Source of the DNA: Xenorhabdus cabanillasii
GTDB lineage: Bacteria > Pseudomonadota > Gammaproteobacteria > Enterobacterales > Enterobacteriaceae
Direction of reading: 5' to 3'
Assembly (NCBI RefSeq): GCF_003386665.1
Contig: NZ_QTUB01000001.1
Coordinates: 3,906,001 to 3,970,000 of the forward strand
Length of the DNA: 64,000 bases
Position numbers and translations under genes: made by a program. Below the pieces are notes generated by a model. It made no database searches. It had not been told where the DNA came from and worked only from the letters and a program-made list of their open reading frames with translations. Positions 18,460 to 26,488 of the stretch are shown here, piece after piece (within the stretch, counting starts at the first letter, position 1; every line of letters starts with the position of its first letter).

Positions 18460-19089
18460 TTATGCAAGTGCAGCCTGATCGAATGGTTGAAATCCTGTGC
18501 CGTAGAATCCGAAAAACTCTCCTAGTGGCAACTCTGTAATAGATATTTTAACCCCTGATGGGCGAGGTAATATTTGACGATTATAAATTAAATTTTTTTC
18601 AAATTCAGATAATCTATATTCAAACACATATCTGGCGGTCATATGTCCGGTTATTAAATAATATGCCCTCCCTCTTATAAAACAGGATGACAAAAACCTA
18701 TTAATATGATGGGCTGTTGCGTGTAGGATATTTGAAAACGCCTTCATCAATATCACTTCTCTGAATGTAGAATCATCCATCATATACGATGATTCTGAGT
18801 TATTACCTCCATAAAATGGCGATTGGTCAAATGGGGTATATTTTTTTGTTTCTTTAAATCCGAAATAATCAATATTCGGATCGGGTATCGATAAATCTCG
18901 GCTAATGCCAACTATCCGCCCCCAGATATCTAATCCAAATCCTCTCGCTGTGAGTATATTGACCGCCATCTGATAAAATTCATTAATATTCTCTCGCGGG
19001 TCTATGGATTCGTTAACGGAGTTGAGAATGGTACAAATAGCGGGACTGTTGGCATATTGACTAAGTAGCGTTTCTTGAATATTTTCCAT
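18460..19089 (-). CDS. Baseplate protein, DUF2612 family
   Basis: The 209-aa product resembles DUF2612 phage proteins, found directly after the baseplate J gene in contractile-tail phages with DUF3383 sheaths. Visible features are ILTARGFGLDIWGRIVGISR near residue 55, FREVILMKAFSNILHATAHH in the middle and the aromatic end FFGFYGTGFQPFDQA. It probably works like P2 gpI, linking wedge and fibre. Its start overlaps the end of the J gene by one base. Confidence 0.82.
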   Translation of the reverse strand: MENIQETLLSQYANSPAICTILNSVNESIDPRENINEFYQMAVNILTARGFGLDIWGRIVGISRDLSIPDPNIDYFGFKETKKYTPFDQSPFYGGNNSESSYMMDDSTFREVILMKAFSNILHATAHHINRFLSSCFIRGRAYYLITGHMTARYVFEYRLSEFEKNLIYNRQILPRPSGVKISITELPLGEFFGFYGTGFQPFDQAALA

Positions 19090-20279
19090 TATTCTATCCT
19101 TATATCATCTATGGAAAGAACCGAAAATTCGTCAATGCCAAAATCCAGATAATTAGCTGCAACGCCGTTTTTTCTTGCTAACTGAATCGAAATCAACCGC
19201 TCTTTAGTTGATTGAGCTGTCACGTAAATATAATCACTGGCGATTAACTTTTTAGCTATTCGCCCTTTTCCTCGTCCTGTCCCGAACTCATCCAGAATGG
19301 ATTTTTTAATAGCCTCTTTATCCTGATGAGTTAGCCGCAACTTATCCCCAAATGTGATAACAAACTCAATCGGAATATGAGTCGGCCTGATGAATTTAAT
19401 GTCATAGGTTGGCGGCAGATAGGGGAAATTAACTGTGTCCTGATATTTGACGGCAGTATTCCCGACAAATGAGCACCCTGTCCCGGCCTTAATGAATATC
19501 TGTTGGGCTATCTCGTTGTCATCACCACCCACCACTGAAACCGCGATAGAATTCCTGGTAATTTGATAGTTTGTCGTACCAACGCTAACCGTTTTGTCGG
19601 ACGGATTATCAACCACATAGCAATCAACGACATTTTTGATATTGGAGATTGCGCCATAGGTAGCAGCATTGGTGTTTTTGGCATTAACCGCGACCGACTC
19701 CTGTCGCCTCAGTTCGAACTCCTGCCGTGATTCCTCGCCCCGGCCAACGATAGCTGCTGTTTTATTGACAGCCGAATCAATACCATTGACGTTTTTAATT
19801 ACGCGATTAATCGTCCCCGCCGAGGCTGTTACTCGACCAACAACATCACAGTGAACGTTGACTGTAGCCAGTCCATCATCGCCAATCCTCGCCTCTATTT
19901 GGGTACTCCATGTTTTACCCGAATCATCAGCCACCTGAAACCCAACCGGAATAACAGTATTCGCCAGTCCGTTAATCATGACCTCGGCGACTGATTTTGT
20001 CGCCCGTTTACGTTGCAGGAAATAAATGTAGGCGAGCGCATCTTGCATCATGCCATCAGCATAACGAGGGTCGAAACTGTTCAATAGATTGATAAAAACA
20101 TGACGCTCATCGGTAATAATCGCTGTCAGTGTCGTGACGAGCTGCCCTTGCGGTGTGTTCATATCCGTATTGAGATTATCACCAAAGCAGCCACGCATAA
20201 CCTGCCACAGACCATCAATAACCTCCTGAGTCGATGGCGTTAATATCCCCTGTGGCGTGATTTGTATTTTGGGTATCAT
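19089..20279 (-). CDS. Baseplate wedge protein, baseplate J family
   Basis: The 396-aa product is a baseplate J-like (Mu gp47/P2 gpJ-related) protein that forms the baseplate wedge periphery in contractile tails. Seen motifs include TPSTQEVIDGLWQVMRGCFG, FDPRYADGMMQDALAYIYFL, GRGEESRQEFELRRQESVAV and the end FGIDEFSVLSIDDIRIE. Its ATG overlaps the stop of the gp25-like gene by four bases. Confidence 0.88.
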   Translation of the reverse strand: MIPKIQITPQGILTPSTQEVIDGLWQVMRGCFGDNLNTDMNTPQGQLVTTLTAIITDERHVFINLLNSFDPRYADGMMQDALAYIYFLQRKRATKSVAEVMINGLANTVIPVGFQVADDSGKTWSTQIEARIGDDGLATVNVHCDVVGRVTASAGTINRVIKNVNGIDSAVNKTAAIVGRGEESRQEFELRRQESVAVNAKNTNAATYGAISNIKNVVDCYVVDNPSDKTVSVGTTNYQITRNSIAVSVVGGDDNEIAQQIFIKAGTGCSFVGNTAVKYQDTVNFPYLPPTYDIKFIRPTHIPIEFVITFGDKLRLTHQDKEAIKKSILDEFGTGRGKGRIAKKLIASDYIYVTAQSTKERLISIQLARKNGVAANYLDFGIDEFSVLSIDDIRIE

Positions 20280-20626
20280 AGTTCTATTGCCCCCTCCCGT
20301 CCGTCAATGTCGGTGAATTTAATCCGACCTCTCACAATCCGGTCATTTGCCGTACTCAGTTCCACTGTGGCCGAAACAACGCCATCAACCGATAGCGCAG
20401 CATCCTCCAGGTATTTACGATACATCGCCAGTGAGTATCTGTTTTTCCCTAAAATCTCCTCCAGATACGGAATACCGTCACCCTGCGAATAGTACAGGTC
20501 GTTCACAAATACCCGACAGGCATTCGCGACCGATTGCGCTCTGGCGTGATCTGAGGCAATAGCGAGATTGCCCGCCGCATCGAGAGTTAAATCCCATGTG
20601 GCAGGCATTAAAAATAATGTCCGCAT
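20276..20626 (-). CDS. Baseplate wedge protein, gp25/gp46-like
   Basis: The 116-aa product fits the small wedge protein that precedes baseplate J in Mu- and P2-type tails. It starts WDLTLDAAGNLAIASDHARA and has the family pattern DLYYSQGDGIPYLEEILGKN, where the gp25 family has a G.P...G. loop. It should join the wedge to the hub and start sheath assembly. The gene is tightly packed between the spike gene and the J gene. Confidence 0.75.
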   Translation of the reverse strand: MRTLFLMPATWDLTLDAAGNLAIASDHARAQSVANACRVFVNDLYYSQGDGIPYLEEILGKNRYSLAMYRKYLEDAALSVDGVVSATVELSTANDRIVRGRIKFTDIDGREGAIEL

Positions 20627-20629
20627 TGT

Positions 20630-21322
20630 TTATGCCTTTTGGTTAGGTGTGCTGGTATTAGCGCCCTGTCCGTTCTCGTGATGAGTGTGGCGGTTATATA
20701 GCTCGCGCATTCCTGCCATTGATTGGGAGTTGGTAGTTGCGTTGTCAGTAATGTTGCTCTTGGCCTGAATGGTGCTGGTCGTTTCTACCGGTGCATCGAG
20801 AATGATTTTCGTCCCCCTCATGTTAATTTCACCCGTAGAGACAACGTTAATGCCACTCTCCAAAAAATGGACAAATTGACTAGGTGCACCATTGAGCAGA
20901 CCACCAATATAGAGGCTGTCTGCTATGTCATATTTGCGTTTACTCCCCGGAGGCGCGGAACCTCTCATTCGTTTCACCTTCGAGATATCCCGACTGGCAG
21001 TGAAACAGAAACCGAGGTCGCCCGCTTTCGGGTCTAGAATGACTGCATTCGCACCGCCCTGATAACGGAAATACGGCACGTTGTAGACCGTGGCAGTCTG
21101 GTAGATATTGCCTGCTCCATCGACTTGTTGTACCAGCGGCAGGATATCGACATAACCGACAGGTGCGACACCACCACCGTGGACTTTCAACACCTTGCAA
21201 ATGGTCACTGTGCCCATTTTGCCAATGAGTGACCAGATAATTGCCTCTTGAGTCATCGCTCCACCAATAGTTACCTGTGGATCATATAAATAAATTTGTT
21301 CATCATTTCTTGATTGCGGCAT
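20630..21322 (-). CDS. Baseplate spike protein (Gp138/gpV-like)
   Basis: The product (230 aa from MPQSRN) has an N-terminal OB-fold like the phage Gp138/gpV spike domain (GTVTICKVLKVHGGGVAPVG, YVDILPLVQQVDG). The beta-helical shaft follows (INMRGTKIILDAPVETTSTI) and the apex has a His-rich iron-type tip (YNRHTHHENGQG). Such spikes pierce the outer membrane. The start at 21,322 has AGGTGA seven bases upstream, inside the end of the hub gene; an upstream in-frame ATG at 21,352 has no such site. Confidence 0.85.
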   Translation of the reverse strand: MPQSRNDEQIYLYDPQVTIGGAMTQEAIIWSLIGKMGTVTICKVLKVHGGGVAPVGYVDILPLVQQVDGAGNIYQTATVYNVPYFRYQGGANAVILDPKAGDLGFCFTASRDISKVKRMRGSAPPGSKRKYDIADSLYIGGLLNGAPSQFVHFLESGINVVSTGEINMRGTKIILDAPVETTSTIQAKSNITDNATTNSQSMAGMRELYNRHTHHENGQGANTSTPNQKA

Positions 21323-22190
21323 AACTATCACCTCTTGGGCTGGTGTTAACATCCATAAGCCATTGTGCTGAATCCTGTTCTGTTTCTAGTACTATCCTGA
21401 CACCGTAAGTCAGCCAGTCACCATTACAGATAGATATCTGGCTGCCAGTAACTCTGACAATGCCACCAAATCTTACCAATGGGTCATAGAAGCATTTAAA
21501 ATCAATACCTCTCGTTAAAGGAACTGGATAGCCAATCAATCCAGTCTCTGGCGAAATAACAGGGATTTTTAAATTTCTGGGTTGTCCTTTTCTAGTTACA
21601 ATAATGGTATTGCTTTCAATATATAAATTTAGATTTGCAGCCTCCGCGAGCCATCTAATTTTTTCCATATTTGTGTTACCCAGATATACATCTGACAAGA
21701 TCGCGCTGACTCCATTAGATTCAAATGAATACCCCATACGCTGACAAATGTTGCTCATAATATCAACAACATCGTGTTCTCCCTCGTAACTCTCAGCATC
21801 AACACCTGTCATTTTCTCCAAAATAGCCGTTTGCGCCTCAATTATCAGTGCAACATTAGGAGCATCGCCCATTTCTGGATAGGCAAAAATAATGCCTCCT
21901 TTAAATACTTGAGATAATTCCTCTCATTGCTCACCTGCTTCAATGGTTACGGTATTGCGCAATGCTGTTAATGTATTCCGTCTGATACGCAATAGTTTCT
22001 CCATTGTCTCTACTGGCAACCCGTGAGCCTTAATGCGAGCATGAGGAGCAATAGCGCCATTGCCGTAATTAACTTCGGCACTAATCCGTAATCCGGTTGC
22101 AGAAAGCTTATTTTGCCCGCTTGAAGTGAATGATTCGTTTTCGCTGGAAAGAGCGAGGGTAATTCTAATTTCTTTTCTATTAAATGCCAT
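21303..22190 (-). pseudogene. Baseplate hub protein interrupted by an in-frame TGA
   Basis: The frame from MAFNRKEIRITLALSS reads through NGAIAPHARIKAHGLPVETM to TVTIEAGEQ, then TGA (21,924-21,926), then continues in the same frame EELSQVFKGGIIFAYPEMGD to the end at 21,303. Both halves together give about 295 aa, the expected length of the hub protein (gp27/gpD analogue) between plug and spike genes. The second half could start again at ATG 21,872, but would lack the first domain. A single base change explains the stop. Confidence 0.75.
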
Positions 22191-22452
22191 TTATCCACGC
22201 CAACCTATATCGAGAGCCTAATTGTGAATATTCTGGATCGGCATTCCCTTCGATGTCTGAAAATACCAGCCATTCGCAAATGTACGTTATATTGCGGCAG
22301 ATGCGATTGTATACCAGATATTCCCCGTTTTTTTTGACCGTAGCAAATAAATTGCCAAGTCTTGTTTCCAGTATTAAATCGTAATTATCACTTTCCAAAG
22401 AAAAAGAAACAGCCTGATTTGGAGTTTTGTCTAAAGGAATTTCGGTTATCAT
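22180..22452 (-). CDS. Baseplate plug-like protein
   Basis: The 90-aa product resembles the small phage baseplate plug proteins that sit between the tail-tip and hub genes: MITEIPLDKTPNQAVSFSLE, then YDLILETRLGNLFATVKKNG, and the end DPEYSQLGSRYRLAWI. It should fill or seal the hub. It overlaps both neighbours by a few bases, which shows translational coupling. Confidence 0.7.
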   Translation of the reverse strand: MITEIPLDKTPNQAVSFSLESDNYDLILETRLGNLFATVKKNGEYLVYNRICRNITYICEWLVFSDIEGNADPEYSQLGSRYRLAWINGI

Positions 22453-23219
22453 TGAAAATTCCCTCCGCTTATTTGCTTAACCATATTTTCTGCTTGAGCT
22501 TGCATATTTGATAAGTCATTTCCTATACCATCAAGACCTTTTAATATTATTTTGCCGGCCTCTGCGAGTACTTTTATCGTTGACATCTTTCCGTCTTTAT
22601 TTAGCTCACCAATTTCTTTAGCTATAGCTCCTAAAGAACCCAGAGATGAATTGGATTCAACTTTCTGCGTTTTATCCCCGCCGTTCTTTTTCTTTGCATC
22701 ATCAGGATTTTTAACTTCTTCCTTGTCATATTTGACTTTTACCTCCCTGATTTCCTCCAGATGGACATTAATCTTGATGAGTGTTGCACCATCTTTAGCT
22801 TCGCGAGCCAAATCGTAGCCGACGATAGCCGCATTGGTGTAGACGAATTCAGGCGTGACCACATGGAATTTGAGGGTGCTTTTTGCCAAAATTTCAATCT
22901 GAGACAGAAACGCACCGCGCTCTAACGTTCCACCAGTACTTTTGGTCATCTGAACCGTGACTTTATATGGCTCGCTAACTTTGTTATAAGAGGCGAATGA
23001 GCCGTTCTCTATCGGCGCACTCGCTACACGATATTGGTTTTGGTATTGCAGTGATATCACGCTATCAGCGAGCAATAGAGGAATTCCGTACTGGTTGAAT
23101 ATTCCCCAATAATTGCCAAATAATGTGTTTATTAATGCAGCGCCGCCAAGACTAATTCCCGCGTCCATTGCGGCATTAGGAATCCCCTTCCAGTTCGGTA
23201 TATCTGGCATTCCAAACAT
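22449..23219 (-). CDS. Phage baseplate/tail-tip protein
   Basis: The product (about 256 aa from MFGMPDIPNW) is the protein normally encoded between tape measure and plug in this tail type. It starts with a Gly/Ala-rich helix (GISLGGAALINTLFGNYWGI), has a beta-rich domain (LQYQNQYRVASAPIENGSFA, YKVTVQMTKSTGGTLERGAF) like distal tail proteins, then a charged linker and helical end. The start at 23,219 is chosen because GAGG lies five bases upstream; frames further upstream run into a terminator. Confidence 0.72.
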   Translation of the reverse strand: MFGMPDIPNWKGIPNAAMDAGISLGGAALINTLFGNYWGIFNQYGIPLLLADSVISLQYQNQYRVASAPIENGSFASYNKVSEPYKVTVQMTKSTGGTLERGAFLSQIEILAKSTLKFHVVTPEFVYTNAAIVGYDLAREAKDGATLIKINVHLEEIREVKVKYDKEEVKNPDDAKKKNGGDKTQKVESNSSLGSLGAIAKEIGELNKDGKMSTIKVLAEAGKIILKGLDGIGNDLSNMQAQAENMVKQISGGNFQ

Positions 23220-23240
23220 AAGAGCCTCGTTTTTAGATGC

Positions 23241-23290
23241 AAAAAAGCCGCAATTAAGCGGCATATGTGAAAAACCCGCCGAAGCGGGTT
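23241..23290 (-). terminator. Two tandem terminators after dinJ-yafQ
   Basis: On the minus strand AACCCGC-TTCG-GCGGGTT-TTT (23,273-23,290) is followed by GCCGC-TTAATT-GCGGC-TTTTTT (23,247-23,262 plus T-run 23,241-23,246). They insulate the baseplate genes from the toxin-antitoxin operon. Confidence 0.88.
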
Positions 23291-23313
23291 GTGTTTAAAT
23301 TGTTTCTACCCTG

Positions 23314-23595
23314 CTATAAACCTAGCTCAGAGTGAGAACCAAGACGGACAAGGCGCAATATGTCAGCGCCTGGCTTTTGATAAATCAATATCAAGTCAGG
23401 CTTGATGTGACAATCTCGAAAATCCTTCCAATCACCCGAAAGGGCGTGATCACAATATTTCGGTTCTAGCAAACTATCAGATACCAATAATTCAATTACT
23501 GTCATAAGCGCATCATCCAGAATTTCACGATAGCGGCCTTTCTTTTCCCTCTTGTAATCTCGCTTAAACTGGCTTGTATAATCAGTCGTCCGCAT
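23314..23595 (-). CDS. yafQ: YafQ-family mRNA interferase toxin
   Basis: The 93-aa product is a RelE-superfamily toxin of the YafQ type, a ribosome-dependent mRNA endonuclease. It has the typical N-terminus SQFKRDYKREKKG, the core HALSGDWKDFRDCHIKPDLI with its conserved His/Asp, and the C-terminal catalytic end LVRLGSHSELGL (His near the end). Its start overlaps the antitoxin gene by 14 bases. It may stabilise the prophage or act in abortive infection. Confidence 0.92.
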   Translation of the reverse strand: MRTTDYTSQFKRDYKREKKGRYREILDDALMTVIELLVSDSLLEPKYCDHALSGDWKDFRDCHIKPDLILIYQKPGADILRLVRLGSHSELGL

Positions 23596-23845
23596 TGAGA
23601 TCAGCCATTAAATCTTTAACTGAGGAAAATGATTTACCGCCACCTTTGCGCGCTTCTTTCATAGCGGCTATCGTTGTCTCATTTGGTATCAGCGGCTCAA
23701 AAGGTAATACCTTATCTCTTGCCACTCGCGTTAACATCATACGAACAGCATCTGATACCGTCAGCCCCATTGCCGCCAAAACAGCGGCCGCTTCTGCTTT
23801 AATCTCACCGTCGATACGGGTTTGTACTAGCTGGTTTGCAGCCAT
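23582..23845 (-). CDS. dinJ: DinJ/RelB-family antitoxin
   Basis: The 87-aa product starts MAANQLVQTRIDGEIKAEAA, continues LAAMGLTVSDAVRMMLTRVA (ribbon-helix-helix DNA-binding part) and has a flexible toxin-wrapping tail that ends LMADLNADD. It neutralises YafQ and represses its own operon. The start at 23,845 is chosen for the GGAGG seven bases upstream; an in-frame ATG at 23,869 would sit in the operator. Confidence 0.92.
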   Translation of the reverse strand: MAANQLVQTRIDGEIKAEAAAVLAAMGLTVSDAVRMMLTRVARDKVLPFEPLIPNETTIAAMKEARKGGGKSFSSVKDLMADLNADD

Positions 23846-23866
23846 AATAAGCCTCCAACTGAATGA

Positions 23867-23891
23867 CATTGTAATTCAATTGTAATTCAAT
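23867..23891. promoter_or_regulatory. Probable DinJ-YafQ operator repeat
   Basis: TTGTAATTCAA occurs twice head to tail in the stretch about 23,868-23,891, just upstream of dinJ. RelB/DinJ antitoxins bind short palindromic repeats in this position; binding itself is inference. Confidence 0.5.
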
Positions 23892-23934
23892 GAATGCCTA
23901 TTATCAACTTCAATGGATAAAAAACAACCTTTAT

Positions 23935-23966
23935 CGAGCTTCAGGCCATTCGTGACTTGGGGATGT
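23935..23966. repeat. Motif shared with 26,353-26,385
   Basis: The motif gagctt-n-a-gcc-n-t-n-cgtg-n-cttgggg recurs at 26,353-26,381. Both copies lie just beyond the 3' end of an antirepressor gene (ORF6N here, BRO there). It may be a shared terminator/recombination patch that moves such genes between phages. Confidence 0.5.
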
Positions 23967-24749
23967 TTAAAACAGCTTCGCCAAATTCACACCGTGAACT
24001 GCTTTCCATGCAGCTGCCGGATATGAGTTTGCCTTGCCGTAACGTTCATCTGGCACGGAGCGAACCTCTGCACCATTTTCCGTGCACCATTTTTTGAGTG
24101 GATGCCATTTGAATTTCTTCTCAAGGCGTTTCTCCACAGAAAGAACCGTGGCGTGCTCTTTACATTCACCAAGCTTTGCAGCGAGGGCATTCTTTTCTCT
24201 GACAGCCTTTGATGCTGTTGCCATCGCTGTTGCTTCGCGCCGACGACTAATCCACGCTTTTGTTTCTATTGCATAATCACGCTGTGCGTATGCGATCTCT
24301 TTTTCCTCTTCAGCCTGGATCACCATCAAGGCTAAATCTTTTTTACTTATCAACTCAGCATTTTGTTTGCTGGAATTGAAGTATGCTTCCTCCAGTAGTT
24401 CATAGAAATCCCACGCTTGGTCTGTTTCCAGAACTTTGGCATGTCTTGCCGCTCCACGCTCCGTCCAGAGGTAAACATGCCTGGCTCGTTTATCGACTAC
24501 CCCAATATTATTGGGGTAGTTCTTAAAGGCCTTTAATTCTTCCCCTTCAATTTTAAAGAAGTGTTTTCCTTCCTCAAACCGAGATTTGTTATTAGCAAAG
24601 TTCATTTGGATACTTTTCACATCAGCACCATACCCAATAGCCAGTAATTCAGTCGTAATAACCCTCTGACCACGGCAAATGACGACTGGCAAGTTGCTTC
24701 CCTGAAGCGTGACAACTGTTGATTGATTTGCTACATTCATATCAAACAT
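23967..24749 (-). CDS. ORF6N-domain phage antirepressor
   Basis: The 260-aa product has an N-terminal ORF6N domain (VICRGQRVITTELLAIGYGA, IQMNFANNKSRFEEGKHFFK), a DNA-binding module common in phage antirepressors, then YLWTERGAARHAKVLETDQA, a Lys/Glu/Ala-rich helical stretch (about residues 130-195) and a C-terminal domain ending HGVNLAKLF. It probably inactivates a CI-like repressor. The 580-base leader upstream may hold a C4-type antisense RNA control region. Confidence 0.85.
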   Translation of the reverse strand: MFDMNVANQSTVVTLQGSNLPVVICRGQRVITTELLAIGYGADVKSIQMNFANNKSRFEEGKHFFKIEGEELKAFKNYPNNIGVVDKRARHVYLWTERGAARHAKVLETDQAWDFYELLEEAYFNSSKQNAELISKKDLALMVIQAEEEKEIAYAQRDYAIETKAWISRRREATAMATASKAVREKNALAAKLGECKEHATVLSVEKRLEKKFKWHPLKKWCTENGAEVRSVPDERYGKANSYPAAAWKAVHGVNLAKLF

Positions 24750-25009
24750 GTTTGTTTTCTCCTGTCATGGGATGACGAAAGCCAGTATCGCGAAAATACT
24801 GGCTTTTTTATTTGGTTTAAAAAATCCATACGAAAACGCCCGATGTAAAAAATTACATAGGTTTATTTCGTAGATTTAGATTTTAGGATGAGTAAAGATT
24901 AGCGTTTCGCTTAGGCCATTAAATTATTAATTCACGTCATAATTTAATTGTGAAAATACAATAGGCATACTAACGCTAGAATATTTTGTGCTTTTTCAGC
25001 ACGGTGATA

Positions 25010-25245
25010 TTAAAGAGTGAAGACTCCCCACACGGGCAGGGCATTAATTGTAATGAGCCAGTCCTATTCTAGAGGATTGGTTGCTCCAAGAGTGCCTAGA
25101 GCGTTCCGGTAGCGTGTACTTTATCAGCACACCTAATTTGTTCAAAGAGCAGGTCAAGAAGAATAACCTCCCGTTTAGGAGGGTGCCCTAACGCGTATTC
25201 AGGGCTGATACTCACCAGATTTTTTAAAGTACTACACATATATTA
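25010..25245 (-). ncRNA. Candidate C4-type antisense RNA leader
   Basis: The gene-free leader between the ORF6N antirepressor and the next gene is full of short hairpins on the minus strand: GCCCTgaatacgcgttAGGGC, CCCTCCTAAACGGGAGG, a GCTC...GAGC hairpin and CCAATCCT...AGGACTGG. GTGCTGAAAAAGCAC lies nearer the gene and a related GTGTGCTGATAAAGTACAC further up. In phages P1 and P7 the C4 antisense RNA sits in this place, before ant. I infer the role from position and structure only. Confidence 0.4.
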
Positions 25246-25300
25246 TGTACTTAATTCGATATAAGCTAGCTCACTCGAAAATAATATTCCACTAACGACA

Positions 25301-25321
25301 AAAAAGCCCCGTGATGGGGCT
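25301..25321 (-). terminator. Terminator of the TolA-C-like lipoprotein gene
   Basis: On the minus strand AGCCCC-ATCAC-GGGGCT is followed by TTTTT, six bases after the stop codon of the gene at 25,327. Confidence 0.88.
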
Positions 25322-25326
25322 GTTTT

Positions 25327-25686
25327 CTAACGCTCAATGACGTATAAATCGGATTTATTTATTTCCATTCTAATATGAGCTATCCCATTAACTATCAATG
25401 AGTTTGGAGGACGAGGCGTATCGCTTATATCAATCATAGCTTCGACTTTACCGCAAAATACTTTATCTCGCCCCTCTGATAGGATATTCGAGGGATTTGC
25501 ATTGGCATCAATATCAAATGTAACCAAACATGTTTTCTCAATCCCTTTATCCTGATCCATTATGATAATGTTAGACAAAGATTTTATAACCAAATCCGAA
25601 TATGTTTGCTCAGGTGTCTTTTGTTCTTTTTCGCCACACCCTGCCAATGCCATTAATGACAACAATAAACAAACTGACTTTTTCAT
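25327..25686 (-). CDS. Lipoprotein with a TolA C-terminal-like domain
   Basis: The product (119 aa from MKKSVCLLLS) has a lipobox LALAGC, so it should be lipidated at Cys17 or close to it. The mature part has the pattern of the TolA C-terminal domain: a Cys-led strand (KTCLVTFDIDANANPSNILS), a second Cys (KVFCGKVEAMIDISDTPRPP) and a final strand. TolA domain III is bound by filamentous phage and group A colicins. The gene has its own terminator inside the prophage, typical of superinfection or cargo genes. Domain match is by eye. Confidence 0.6.
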   Translation of the reverse strand: MKKSVCLLLSLMALAGCGEKEQKTPEQTYSDLVIKSLSNIIIMDQDKGIEKTCLVTFDIDANANPSNILSEGRDKVFCGKVEAMIDISDTPRPPNSLIVNGIAHIRMEINKSDLYVIER

Positions 25687-25819
25687 CACATTCTCATTGT
25701 TAAATATTTCCCACATTTAACCACTGAACCAATGATAAGTGTTACTGATTATTTGATCAGCAAAATCGGAAATTGTGAAGAGAGTTACAAAGGCTCAAGG
25801 TAAAAACCCACAGATGCTA

Positions 25820-26296
25820 TTAATAACTATTCATCTTTTCGCATTTTCCTAGCACGGCATTTACAGGGCTAAATACGTTATCAGTGCTTAAAATAGCAAT
25901 TATTCCTATTTTTTCACTACCGATAAGAAACGCATAGTTACTATCGTCCACATATTCTTTATATTTCACATGGTTATTGTTACTAGACTCCATTTTGACG
26001 GTCGTGGCAAAACTCCCCCAAGATGGCGATGGCCTAGCATCCATCGGCATATCTGGATGGAGGTCTGATGTTATATACTTTCCGTCTTTCTCAGACTCTA
26101 TGTTTAACATCGCCTTTGGAAAGTAACCAGATGGAAATCCTTTAAAATCTCTTAGTATGTCACTCGGATATACACCGCAAAAATAAATGCCATTGCGAAT
26201 ATCGAGCTTGCCATCATCGCCGGTATAAACTCCTCTATCAGCAATGGCCCCCATTGAGGAAAGCAGGGCTACTATACAAGTAATCTTCCTCAGCAT
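25820..26296 (-). CDS. Exported hypothetical protein
   Basis: I do not recognise a family. The 158-aa product has a signal peptide (LRKITCIVALLSSMGAIA) cleaved before DRGVY. The mature part is beta-rich with two Cys (YFCGVYPSD near the N-terminus, GKCEKMNSY at the end), which could close the domain with one disulphide. It lies between a lipoprotein gene and the solitary CRISPR-like repeat. It is probably prophage cargo expressed from its own promoter. Confidence 0.65.
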   Translation of the reverse strand: MLRKITCIVALLSSMGAIADRGVYTGDDGKLDIRNGIYFCGVYPSDILRDFKGFPSGYFPKAMLNIESEKDGKYITSDLHPDMPMDARPSPSWGSFATTVKMESSNNNHVKYKEYVDDSNYAFLIGSEKIGIIAILSTDNVFSPVNAVLGKCEKMNSY

Positions 26297-26348
26297 TTAC
26301 CACCTCTTACATTGATCAACTTGTCTTAAGTATAAAAGAAGATACGTC

Positions 26349-26385
26349 CCCAAGAGCTTAAAGCCGTCCGTGGCTTGGGGTTATG
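26349..26385. repeat. Inverted repeat, second copy of the antirepressor-tail motif
   Basis: CCCCAAG/CTTGGGG (26,348-26,354 with 26,374-26,380) encloses AAGCC/GGCTT, forming a nested hairpin. The sequence matches the motif at 23,935-23,966. It lies between the CRISPR-like repeat and the exported protein gene. Confidence 0.6.
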
Positions 26386-26392
26386 CGTTGAA

Positions 26393-26421
26393 TGGTTTAT
26401 CCCCGCGTGCGCGGGGAACTT
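26393..26421. CRISPR. Solitary type I-E-like CRISPR repeat
   Basis: The 29 bases differ at only four positions (1, 15, 16, 29) from the E. coli type I-E repeat read in the same orientation: GGTTTATCCCCGC, a variable loop, then GCGGGGAACT. The stem CCCCGC/GCGGGG is intact. No second repeat lies within spacer distance on either side and there are no cas genes, so this is not an array. It sits inside the prophage between the BRO antirepressor and an exported protein gene, where a solitary repeat could produce a crRNA mimic. Confidence 0.75.
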
Positions 26422-26488
26422 AGTTAAGCTCTAAACTTGTATCCTTCCAATGCTCGCATCATGGGCTGAATTATTAAATGACTTGAAA

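Noticed and set aside
21924..21926. Selenocysteine or programmed readthrough at the hub TGA
   Set aside because: No SECIS-like hairpin is evident after the TGA and baseplate hub proteins are not known to use it; a point mutation is simpler.
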